DNA of 5,386 nucleotides, taken from Euryarchaeota archaeon UBA126 (GTDB lineage: Archaea; Thermoplasmatota; Poseidoniia; Poseidoniales; Thalassarchaeaceae). The position numbers and the translations under genes were made by a program. The notes below the pieces were generated by a model. The model searched no databases. It saw only the letters and a program-made list of their open reading frames with translations, and was not told where the DNA came from. The stretch spans positions 21,621 to 27,006 of the forward strand of contig DAMG01000090.1 of the NCBI GenBank assembly GCA_002497025.1, given 5' to 3'. Position 1 is the stretch's first letter, and each line of letters starts with the position of its first letter. This document shows, piece by piece, positions 1-5,385 of this stretch.

Positions 1-681
1 AACATTGTCTCCAACATTGTCAGCGATTACACCAGGGTTGCGTGGGTCATCCTCAGGAATACCAGCTTCTACCTTACCAACAAGGTCAGCTCCTACATCC
101 GCAGCCTTGGTGTAAATTCCTCCACCAACACGAGCGAATAGTGCGATGGAAGAAGCACCCATCCCGAATCCAGCGACGTTCTCAACAGAAAGGAATCCGT
201 CTCCACCAACTGGGTCTGTCATGTAATACATCAAGGAGATTCCGAATAGACCGAGTCCGCCTACTGCAAGTCCCATTACCGCTCCACCATTGTACGATGT
301 GGTGAGAGCCGCAGCTTGGCCACCGTTTGCCGCTGCCTGCGCTGTGCGACCATTAGCACTAGTAGCGGATTTCATTCCACTAAATCCAGCTGCTACACTA
401 CAAAGAGCACCGATGATGAAAGCGACCATGGTTTCCATACCAAGGCCATTATCCTCACCGCCGACGAATAATAGCGCAGCGACTACAACGATGAAAATCG
501 CGAGCATTCGATATTCTGCCATCAAGAAAGCCATTGCGCCATCCTGAATTCTTCCTGTGATAGTTGCTACAGTTTTGTTTTCAATTTCTATTGCATCTAC
601 CTTTCGATATAACATGAAAGCAATGAGCAGACCTAGTATTCCTGCTCCCATTCCCATCATTCCAATTTGTTCTCCGTCCAT
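1..681 (-). CDS. hppA: Membrane-bound ion-translocating pyrophosphatase, N-terminal part (runs off the left edge)
   Basis: Integral membrane enzyme that hydrolyses pyrophosphate and uses the energy to pump H+ (or Na+) across the cytoplasmic membrane. Reading the minus strand from ATG at 681 gives 227 codons open to base 1; the family is usually 650-800 residues, so about two thirds lies outside. Residues 8-26, 57-74, 83-101, 131-154 and 168-184 are hydrophobic and likely membrane helices. The family signature is clear: GGGIYTKAADVGADLVGKVE at about 186-205, then a PEDDPRNPG stretch and DNVGDNV at 221-227. These Asp, Lys and Glu residues bind Mg-pyrophosphate in the family. DGAMAFLMAEYR at 48-59 is also typical. 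The start is supported by GGTGAT just upstream. The residues that separate K+-dependent from K+-independent forms, and those bearing on the pumped ion, lie beyond the window. The identification is near certain; the ion is not known. Confidence 0.96.
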   Translation of the reverse strand, partial: MDGEQIGMMGMGAGILGLLIAFMLYRKVDAIEIENKTVATITGRIQDGAMAFLMAEYRMLAIFIVVVAALLFVGGEDNGLGMETMVAFIIGALCSVAAGFSGMKSATSANGRTAQAAANGGQAAALTTSYNGGAVMGLAVGGLGLFGISLMYYMTDPVGGDGFLSVENVAGFGMGASSIALFARVGGGIYTKAADVGADLVGKVEAGIPEDDPRNPGVIADNVGDNV

Positions 682-684
682 AAT

Positions 685-690
685 ATCACC
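685..690 (-). promoter_or_regulatory. Ribosome binding site of hppA
   Basis: On the minus strand GGTGAT stands three bases before the ATG at 681. It matches the complement of the 3' end of 16S rRNA (AUCACCUCC) and supports this start over the internal Met codons 8, 9 and 11. The GGTGAT form is common in archaea, which is one of the hints about the organism. Confidence 0.6.
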
Positions 691-715
691 AATTAGGTTG
701 AGACGCCGACCTAGG

Positions 716-753
716 GCCCCTATTTAATCCGAATCCACAATAATCGCCCCTAT
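716..753. repeat. Pair of 8-base direct repeats between the amidotransferase gene and hppA
   Basis: GCCCCTAT occurs at 716-723 and again at 746-753, 30 bases apart start to start, or about three DNA turns. One copy forms half of the hairpin stem. The other overlaps the edge of the TATA-like box of hppA. Such placement could suit an operator, but two 8-base copies in a short G/C-rich gap may also be chance. Confidence 0.3.
720..729 (-). promoter_or_regulatory. Possible TATA-type promoter element of hppA
   Basis: The minus strand reads GATTAAATAG here, an A/T-rich box in an otherwise G/C-rich gap. Its centre is about 44 bases before the hppA start. If transcription begins about 25 bases downstream, as for archaeal TATA boxes, the leader would be close to 20 bases and would include the GGTGAT ribosome site. 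This suggests hppA can be transcribed separately from the upstream amidotransferase gene. The evidence is spacing and composition only. Confidence 0.4.
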
Positions 754-767
754 GGGGCGGAGATTAT
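740..767 (-). terminator. Hairpin at the 3' end of the amidotransferase gene, possible terminator or processing site
   Basis: A perfect six-base stem (CGCCCC at 745-750 with GGGGCG at 754-759) closes a TAT loop. It is extended by five more pairs (740-744 with 763-767) across a three-base bulge at 760-762. The outer stem contains the TAA stop codon of the amidotransferase gene (766-764 on the minus strand). No T-run follows, so it is not a classical intrinsic terminator; it may protect the transcript end, slow the polymerase or act as a protein site. The structure is seen directly; the role is inferred. Confidence 0.45.
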
Positions 768-1654
768 GCTTGATAGTGATGTACGACAGTGGCGAATGAA
801 GACAATATGCTAGATCCATCATGCTCACCCTTGAAAGATGCTAATTCTTCATCGGTTATGTGACCCCATTCATGAGCTCGCTCAATTCTCGCTCTCGCAG
901 CCTCTGGGTGGAATTGTATTCCCCAAGCTGGTAAAGGCTCGCCATTTTCAGAAAGAACTCGCACTGCAGTAACTCCGTTATGGTTGGTTGAGCATAGAAG
1001 TGAACAAGACTCTGGCACGGACATAACATGATCTTGGTGGGTGAATAATCCTGCTACAATTGAATCATCCGAAACATGCGAGGTAAGTAATTCGTCATCT
1101 CCTCCTTCGTCTGTCAAATTCAAGTCCCAAATTCCGCTTGATAGTGACTCCGCACGTTCGATAGTGGCACCTAGAGCGTGGCAGAGTAATTGGTGACCAA
1201 AGCAAATTCCCAATGTGGGCTTTCCAGCATTTGCAGAGGCTCGAACCAAGGACGCCGCAGGAGCCATCCAATCTTCCCACATGCTAACATTACGACGGGA
1301 ACCACTACAAACAACGGCATCGACAGTAATCGAATCTAGCCAATTTAACATCTCTGTCTCATTTTCAATCATGGGCATTACGATTCTGCGGAAGGAAACT
1401 GTTCTACCCTCTAATTCAACGGTGGTTGATTGCCAGAATGGAAAATCATCATCCCAGTGAGGTACATCTTCTTCAGAAAGAGGCACTTCTCCTGATTCGG
1501 CCTTTTTTCCGGACTCAAATGATTGCATTTGAGGGGTTACAAGAAGCAACTCTACATCTCCACGAGCTGCAAATGGTCTCACAACCTCTTGATTTCCCCC
1601 ATGCCCGAAAGTCTCGCGCTCGACCAGCAGGTCGACCATCAGAACCCTCACCAT
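764..1654 (-). CDS. Class I glutamine amidotransferase-like protein
   Basis: Stand-alone class I (triad) glutamine amidotransferase domain, a fold that releases ammonia from glutamine for a partner synthetase. Numbering from the longest form (GTG at 1663, 299 residues), the nucleophile is Cys154 in LGICFGHQ, and His252 and Glu254 in WGIQFHPEA complete the triad. THQDHV at 208-213 and VVCSGSRRN at 117-125 fit the GMP-synthase-like branch. Residues 41-105 are longer and more acidic than in simple glutaminase subunits. The protein has no attached synthetase domain, so it could be a stand-alone amidotransferase, a gamma-glutamyl hydrolase-like enzyme or a peptidase of the same fold; the substrate cannot be told. 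I prefer ATG at 1654 (MVRVLMVDLL) because it starts directly at the first beta strand, but GTG at 1663 is possible; neither has a good ribosome site. It is divergent from the NifU-like gene and upstream of hppA. Confidence 0.85.
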   Translation of the reverse strand: MVRVLMVDLLVERETFGHGGNQEVVRPFAARGDVELLLVTPQMQSFESGKKAESGEVPLSEEDVPHWDDDFPFWQSTTVELEGRTVSFRRIVMPMIENETEMLNWLDSITVDAVVCSGSRRNVSMWEDWMAPAASLVRASANAGKPTLGICFGHQLLCHALGATIERAESLSSGIWDLNLTDEGGDDELLTSHVSDDSIVAGLFTHQDHVMSVPESCSLLCSTNHNGVTAVRVLSENGEPLPAWGIQFHPEAARARIERAHEWGHITDEELASFKGEHDGSSILSSFATVVHHYQA

Positions 1655-1727
1655 GTCTGCCACATTGATGGTCAGCCCACCAATGGTTCAAAGCACCTCG
1701 CCCGATAGGGGGTTTAGAGGAATTGAC
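1655..1727. other. Divergent intergenic region between the amidotransferase and NifU-like genes
   Basis: These roughly 70 bases must serve both divergent genes. I see no convincing TATA or -10/-35 element on either strand; the region is G/C-rich with weak A/T patches only. An open frame from 1653 continues into the NifU-like gene, but its first 25 codons look like non-family sequence opposite the amidotransferase start and are not counted as coding. Confidence 0.4.
1716..1720 (+). promoter_or_regulatory. Ribosome binding site deciding the NifU-like start
   Basis: AGAGG lies seven bases before the ATG at 1728. It favours this start over the in-frame ATG at 1653, which would add 25 residues unrelated to the NifU domain and would overlap the divergent gene. 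Confidence 0.6.
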
Positions 1728-2021
1728 ATGGCAGAGGTGGATAAGCAGTTAATTTTGCAATCCGTCGGCCCAGTCCAAGCAATTCTGGACGCCCATGATG
1801 GTATCGTCAATGTAGTCGACACCACAGATGGAATAATTATGATTTCACTTGAGGGAGGTTGTACAGGATGCAGTTCAACTCCAATGACTGCCATGCAGAT
1901 TTATTATTCATTGATGAAACTCGATGAAGTAAACGATGTAATCTTTGTTAATGGCGAACTCCCCGCTTACATGCGCGCCTTTATTGATGACAAATTGGGC
2001 GTTAAAAGGACTGAAGAATAG
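1728..2021 (+). CDS. NifU-like C-terminal domain protein, iron-sulfur cluster scaffold or carrier
   Basis: A 97-residue protein consisting essentially of one NifU C-terminal (Nfu-type) domain, which holds a [4Fe-4S] cluster between two subunits and passes it to client enzymes in the cytoplasm. The CxxC motif is Cys45-Thr-Gly-Cys48, in LEGGCTGCSSTPMT, matching the family pattern G-x-C-x-x-C-x-S-S/T. The preceding helix (QSVGPVQAIL) and strands (HDGIVNVV, GIIMISLEGG) fit the family fold. The family Pro after the second Cys is a Ser here. There is no IscU-like or central ferredoxin domain, as is usual for minimal Nfu proteins. The start at 1728 is chosen from the AGAGG site and from the family boundary. 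It ends two bases before the stop of a convergent membrane protein gene. A possible client in this window is the endonuclease III, but that link is speculative. Confidence 0.85.
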   Translation: MAEVDKQLILQSVGPVQAILDAHDGIVNVVDTTDGIIMISLEGGCTGCSSTPMTAMQIYYSLMKLDEVNDVIFVNGELPAYMRAFIDDKLGVKRTEE

Positions 2022-2023
2022 AC

Positions 2024-2365
2024 TCATTCTTCATCTCTTTCATGCTTTCTCATCCTCATTATTTCGTGAGGGTTAATCTCACCTTGTACATCTTGGCCCT
2101 TGATGTTTAGAGATCCTGCAGCAGCAACAATTAGAGCGGTCAAAGCAAATGGCAATGCAATATTACGAGAACCCCATAATTCTCCTCCCAAATGATGTAG
2201 AAGAACTAACAAAAATGCAGAGGTCACACACAAGACAAAGATTGTTTTCTGAGCGAATGCTTCTCCCCACTCTGCTCGAGTAAAAGTGCCAATACTCATC
2301 CAGAGCAACATAGCGATACCACAGAGGGTAATCGAGGCTGTTTCGAGAGTCGCAAGTAACTCCAC
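2024..2365 (-). CDS. Small membrane protein with three predicted helices, function unknown
   Basis: I do not recognise the family. From the furthest in-frame start (TTG at 2428) the frame gives 134 residues. On that numbering residues 31-50, 62-81 and 88-107 are strongly hydrophobic and separated by short polar loops, and the tail from about 110 to 134 is highly charged, ending RMRKHERDEE. The hydrophobic pattern spans the whole body of the frame, which argues for a real gene. The start is uncertain. I chose GTG at 2365 (codon 22, 113 residues) because it leaves the first helix whole and clears the divergent polX region. TTG at 2428 would extend the protein with a polar stretch, and ATG at codon 40 would cut the first helix. 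None has a clear ribosome site. It converges on the NifU-like gene with a two-base gap. Confidence 0.6.
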   Translation of the reverse strand: MELLATLETASITLCGIAMLLWMSIGTFTRAEWGEAFAQKTIFVLCVTSAFLLVLLHHLGGELWGSRNIALPFALTALIVAAAGSLNIKGQDVQGEINPHEIMRMRKHERDEE

Positions 2366-2452
2366 ATCTTTGCGATTGGGTGTGCATTTGTGAGTCTTGG
2401 GTTCAACAGTGCTGATGGACAGCCTCAAGGGCTGAGAAGCCTCGTTCAGTGC
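2366..2452. other. Divergent intergenic region between the membrane protein gene and polX
   Basis: Both flanking frames remain open into this region: minus to TTG at 2428, plus from GTG at 2390. At most one of these extensions can be right without a divergent overlap. Neither extension resembles the protein families involved, so I read the region as control DNA. No clear TATA-like box or ribosome site is visible on either strand. Confidence 0.35.
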
Positions 2453-4387
2453 ATGGTGAAGGTCAAGGGTTGGAGTCTACCCAAACCTCGAAGCACAGGC
2501 CCTCCTTTCCAAACCAAGTCTTCTGTGGTTGCTGTAATGGAACAAGTAGGAGTACTTCTGGAACTAGATGGAGCCAATGTGTTTAGGGTCAGAGCATACC
2601 AAAATGCCAGCCGAGCCCTCGCATCTATGGAGGAAGATCTGCTCACTGTTGTAAAAGAAGGAAGGCTGGTTGAGGTCAAAGGAATTGGCAAAGGTATCAG
2701 CGGCTTAGTTACCGAGGCTGTAATGGAGGGTACTTGGGGGGATTTGAATGAACTATATGCGAAAATCCCACCGGGCCTAATCGAGATTGTAGGAATACCT
2801 GGATTAGGGCCAAAACGCGCCCGCTTGATGTATGAGGAGCTCGGAGTAGATTCGGTTGACTCTCTAAAGATAGCATGTGAATTGGGTCATGTTGCACCTC
2901 TCTCGGGTTTTGGTGAAAAAAGTCAACAAAAATATCTCGAAGGAATCGAGTTACTCCGCAGATACCAAGGTCGTTCTAGAATGGATGTAGGTTTGATGTT
3001 TGGTCGGGCTTTGGAGGCTAGGGTTGCTTCGATTCCTGGAGTTTCTCGCGCCCAACTTGCAGGTAGTGCACGGCGGCGTAGAGAAACTATTGGAGATCTA
3101 GATATTGTCGCTGCGGCAGAACCCGAGGATCATGATTCTGTAGTGAAGGCTATACTCTCTCTTCCCGGAATTGCTGAGGTAAAGGGTTCTGGTGAGTCAA
3201 AGGTTAGCCTAATTCTAGAACAAGATATGTTATCCGATTCTGGTACAACAGGAAGTCTTGATGCACAACTTGCAGAGTCAATGATGGAGCGAAGCGGTGA
3301 TGCAACAATCGATGCTCAGGTCAGAATAGTTCCACCTACTACTTTTCCATTCACTCTGGCTTACTTCACAGGTTCCAAAGAACACAACATCAGAATGCGT
3401 CAGTTAGCCATAGACCGCGGCCTTAGATTGAATGAATTCGGTCTCTTCCCGGATAAAGAGGCCGGTGATGCAATTGGTATGGAGGCGGCCAAATACACTC
3501 TAGAATGCGCTAATGAGGAAGATATCTATCGTCATCTCGGACTTGCTTGGGTTCCTCCTGAAATGCGTGAAGATACTGGAGAAATAGAAGCGGCTCAATC
3601 TTCTTCTCTTCCAAATCTAATCCAACCAGAGAATATTCGTGGAGCACTTCACAATCACACTGTGGCATCTGACGGGGTAAACACGTTGGAAGAGATGGCC
3701 ACAGCGGCACAGGAGTTGGGTTGGCAGTATCTCGGCATTGCCGACCACTCTGAGATCCTCAATATCGGTGGTCGACAAATTGGTATTCCCGCAGATGGAA
3801 TACCAGCACAAGCTGAAATGATTTGTGCACTCAACGAAGGATGGGCCGACTCAGGTGAGGATTTCCGAATTTTCCATGGTTCTGAGTGCGACATCCTAGT
3901 TGACGGTGGTCTAGATTATCCAGATGCAACTCGCCAGTCCATGAGTCACATTGTAGGCTCAGTACACGCTTTGGGAAGTTGGAGAAATCGAGACGAAATA
4001 GAGAACACTGAAGCCCTGATTCAAGCTATTGAGAATCCGACTTTCACTATTTTAGGCCATCCAACTGGAAGAATATTACAGGGTCGAGAAGGTTTCCCTG
4101 TTGATATGCATGCAGTATTACGAAGGATGGGGGAACTTAACTCAGAAGGTGAATTGAAAGCGGTTGAAATCAATGCCTCCCCCTACCGACTAGATTTAGA
4201 TTGGAGACTTTGTCATTTTGCCAAGCAACAAGGCGTCCCAGTTTGTATCAATCCTGATGCTCATGGGACAGAGGGTTTGGCTGATGTTTGGTACGGTGTT
4301 CAAATTGCCCGAAAGGGTTGGCTAGAAGCAGCAGATGTTCTAAACACAAAGACTGGTTTAGAGATGGAACAACTACTTGGGCTCTGA
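2453..4387 (+). CDS. polX: Family X DNA polymerase with C-terminal PHP nuclease domain (PolX)
   Basis: Cytoplasmic repair enzyme that in known homologues fills short gaps and, through its Mn-dependent PHP domain, trims or opens DNA ends. Numbering is from GTG at 2390 (665 residues). Residues 46-185 are the helical DNA-binding part, with helix-hairpin-helix motifs near 95-112 (VKGIGKGI) and 132-150 (VGIPGLGPKRA). The palm begins with GSARRRRETIGDLD, giving catalytic Asp236 and Asp238. YFTGS at 325-329 and LNEFGLF match the nucleotide-binding and thumb region. The PHP ligands all appear present: His421, His423, Asp428, His453, Glu499, His526, His557, Asp623, His625. Oddities: the third palm Asp aligns with Gln310, and about 25-30 extra residues lie before it (about 279-306). 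Homologues are about 570-590 residues. I chose ATG at 2453 (codon 22, 644 residues); GTG at 2390 or 2525 are alternatives, and no start has a good ribosome site. It probably heads an operon with the next two genes. Confidence 0.93.
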   Translation: MVKVKGWSLPKPRSTGPPFQTKSSVVAVMEQVGVLLELDGANVFRVRAYQNASRALASMEEDLLTVVKEGRLVEVKGIGKGISGLVTEAVMEGTWGDLNELYAKIPPGLIEIVGIPGLGPKRARLMYEELGVDSVDSLKIACELGHVAPLSGFGEKSQQKYLEGIELLRRYQGRSRMDVGLMFGRALEARVASIPGVSRAQLAGSARRRRETIGDLDIVAAAEPEDHDSVVKAILSLPGIAEVKGSGESKVSLILEQDMLSDSGTTGSLDAQLAESMMERSGDATIDAQVRIVPPTTFPFTLAYFTGSKEHNIRMRQLAIDRGLRLNEFGLFPDKEAGDAIGMEAAKYTLECANEEDIYRHLGLAWVPPEMREDTGEIEAAQSSSLPNLIQPENIRGALHNHTVASDGVNTLEEMATAAQELGWQYLGIADHSEILNIGGRQIGIPADGIPAQAEMICALNEGWADSGEDFRIFHGSECDILVDGGLDYPDATRQSMSHIVGSVHALGSWRNRDEIENTEALIQAIENPTFTILGHPTGRILQGREGFPVDMHAVLRRMGELNSEGELKAVEINASPYRLDLDWRLCHFAKQQGVPVCINPDAHGTEGLADVWYGVQIARKGWLEAADVLNTKTGLEMEQLLGL

Positions 4388-4422
4388 CGAAGGTTGATGA
4401 CTGTAGTTCACTAGGCTAAGTT
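4388..4422 (+). other. Short gap between polX and the small membrane protein gene
   Basis: Thirty-five bases with no hairpin, no T-run and no clear promoter. The bases before the ATG at 4423 contain no strong ribosome site. The lack of a terminator supports read-through from polX into the next two genes. Confidence 0.4.
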
Positions 4423-4629
4423 ATGCAACTTACCCGGGGGCTTGTGTTCGGTTTGGTATCACTTTTACCTGCGTTTATGACTGCGGCATTATCTTGGTTC
4501 ATTCTTGGTGGTACATCTGGTGATGACTGGGAAAATTGGATGATCGGCCCTTGTTACCTAATTCCTGGATTAATTGTGGGCGGTTCACTATTCCTCGGAC
4601 TTCGGGATGAGGGGGAAGTTAAGCAATGA
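4423..4629 (+). CDS. Small two-helix membrane protein, function unknown
   Basis: A 68-residue protein that I do not recognise. Residues 7-29 and 41-60 are hydrophobic helices, separated by a short acidic loop (GTSGDDWENWM), and the end is charged (RDEGEVKQ). A Gly-Pro and an Ile-Pro-Gly in the second helix suggest a packed hairpin. The stop TGA overlaps the ATG of the endonuclease III gene as ATGA, so the two are probably translated in a coupled way; this is the main argument that the frame is a real gene. The start at 4423 is the ATG just before the first helix, though without a strong ribosome site. A link to DNA repair is suggested only by position between polX and nth. Confidence 0.65.
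   Translation: MQLTRGLVFGLVSLLPAFMTAALSWFILGGTSGDDWENWMIGPCYLIPGLIVGGSLFLGLRDEGEVKQ
4609..4615 (+). promoter_or_regulatory. Probable ribosome binding site of nth inside the preceding gene
   Basis: GAGGGGG ends ten bases before the ATG at 4626, inside the last codons of the small membrane protein gene. The spacing is a little long, but with the ATGA overlap it supports coupled translation of the two genes. Confidence 0.45.
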
Positions 4630-5273
4630 AAAGAGCCGATAAGGCTGATAAAATCGGGGCGCAGTTAGACGAATTGTACCACGAAACTCCAATTCCTTTG
4701 GACCACACAGACCCATACACTCTGTTGGTGGCAGTTATGCTTTCTGCGCAGACAACTGACAAGAAAGTAAACGAGGTAACTCCGGCTTTATTTGCAAGAG
4801 CCGACAATCCAGCCAAGATGGCCTCTTTGGAAGTTGATGAGATTCAGAATTTAATCCGAGAAATCGGACTCGCACCAACCAAAGCCAAGAATCTGAAATT
4901 AATGGCAGAACAAATATTGCAAGGGGGTGGAGAAATCATTCCGGATTGGAAATTCTTAGAATCACTTGCGGGCGTTGGGCATAAGACTGCTAGCGTCGTT
5001 ATGGCGCAAGCATTCGGTGTTCCAGCTTTTCCTGTGGATACACACATACACCGTTTGGCAAGTCGCTGGGGCCTCTCGAAGGCGCGTAATGTAGAGCAAA
5101 CAGAACGGGATTTGAAGGCCGTTTTCCCTATGGAAACTTGGAATCGCCGTCATCTGCAAATTATTTTCTTTGGACGCGAATATTGCCCTGCACGTAACCA
5201 CAATCTATCAGATTGTCCAATCTGCAGCTGGGCGGCGAGTAAAAAACGAATTCGAGAAGAATCAAAGCGATAG
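4626..5273 (+). CDS. nth: Endonuclease III, DNA glycosylase/AP lyase
   Basis: Removes oxidised pyrimidines from DNA and cuts the strand at the resulting abasic site, the first steps of base excision repair. The 215-residue protein aligns with the E. coli enzyme with the same numbers at the key sites: LSAQTTD at 39-45, the helix-hairpin-helix LAGVGHKTASVV with catalytic Lys120, and VDTHIHR with catalytic Asp138. The C-terminal cluster loop is irregular: Cys187 and Cys197 match two of the four usual ligands, but positions 194 and 203 are Leu and Ala, and an extra cysteine is at 200, giving C-x9-C-x2-C. The segment HLQIIFFGREYCPAR looks like that of Bacteroidetes or Chlamydia enzymes, so an origin by transfer from bacteria is possible. 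The start is ATG at 4626, overlapping the previous stop (ATGA), with a purine-rich GAGGGGG at 4609-4615. It is the last gene of the probable polX operon. Confidence 0.95.
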   Translation: MKRADKADKIGAQLDELYHETPIPLDHTDPYTLLVAVMLSAQTTDKKVNEVTPALFARADNPAKMASLEVDEIQNLIREIGLAPTKAKNLKLMAEQILQGGGEIIPDWKFLESLAGVGHKTASVVMAQAFGVPAFPVDTHIHRLASRWGLSKARNVEQTERDLKAVFPMETWNRRHLQIIFFGREYCPARNHNLSDCPICSWAASKKRIREESKR

Positions 5274-5277
5274 AAAA

Positions 5278-5385
5278 TCAAAATCTAACCAACATAAAGA
5301 CACCCGTGCTACATAGTGCCGCTCCACCAAGTAGCAATGAATATTGCAATGACGAAAGAAGATCCCGTGAATCTCTTCCATCCTG
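5278..5385 (-). CDS. Possible C-terminal end of a convergent membrane protein (partial)
   Basis: On the minus strand a frame open from the right edge runs 35 codons to TGA at 5278-5280, five bases from the nth stop. It reads a polar stretch (QDGRDSRD) followed by a hydrophobic helix-like segment (YSLLLGGAALCSTGVFMLV) and ends in RF. This is what the end of a membrane protein would look like, and tight convergent spacing matches the other convergent pair in the window. Two competing readings exist: another minus frame with a hydrophobic segment ending at TAG 5309-5311, and a plus frame beginning at ATG 5337 or 5349. With so few codons the choice is uncertain. Confidence 0.35.
   Translation of the reverse strand, partial: QDGRDSRDLLSSLQYSLLLGGAALCSTGVFMLVRF

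Noticed and set aside
42..547. Two plus-strand open frames (42-305 and 290-547)
   Set aside because: They lie opposite hppA, whose protein shows strong family motifs on the minus strand; the plus-strand translations are low-complexity shadows rich in Gln, Pro or Ala.
1215..1708. Plus-strand open frames of 61-81 codons opposite the amidotransferase gene
   Set aside because: The minus-strand frame carries a complete Cys-His-Glu triad with family motifs; the plus-strand products show no recognisable features.
1653..1727. N-terminal extension of the NifU-like protein from ATG at 1653
   Set aside because: The added 25 residues do not resemble the family, overlap the divergent gene start, and a good AGAGG site precedes the ATG at 1728.
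1861..1890. Reading the CxxC of the 97-residue protein as a thioredoxin or ferredoxin motif
   Set aside because: The surrounding Gly-Cys-x-x-Cys-Ser-Ser-Thr pattern and the helix-strand order match the NifU C-terminal domain; a ferredoxin would need more cysteines and a thioredoxin has a different context.
1688..1894. Minus-strand open frame opposite the NifU-like gene
   Set aside because: The plus-strand frame encodes the CxxC scaffold motif; the minus product is a shadow.
2446..2897. Minus-strand open frames opposite the N-terminal part of polX
   Set aside because: The helix-hairpin-helix region of PolX is coding here; the antisense products show no family features.
3510..3894. Three overlapping minus-strand frames opposite the PHP domain
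   Set aside because: The PHP metal ligands are all present on the plus strand in this region; three mutually overlapping antisense frames are not credible genes.
4619..5201. Minus-strand open frames opposite nth
   Set aside because: Endonuclease III is unambiguous on the plus strand, with catalytic Lys120 and Asp138.
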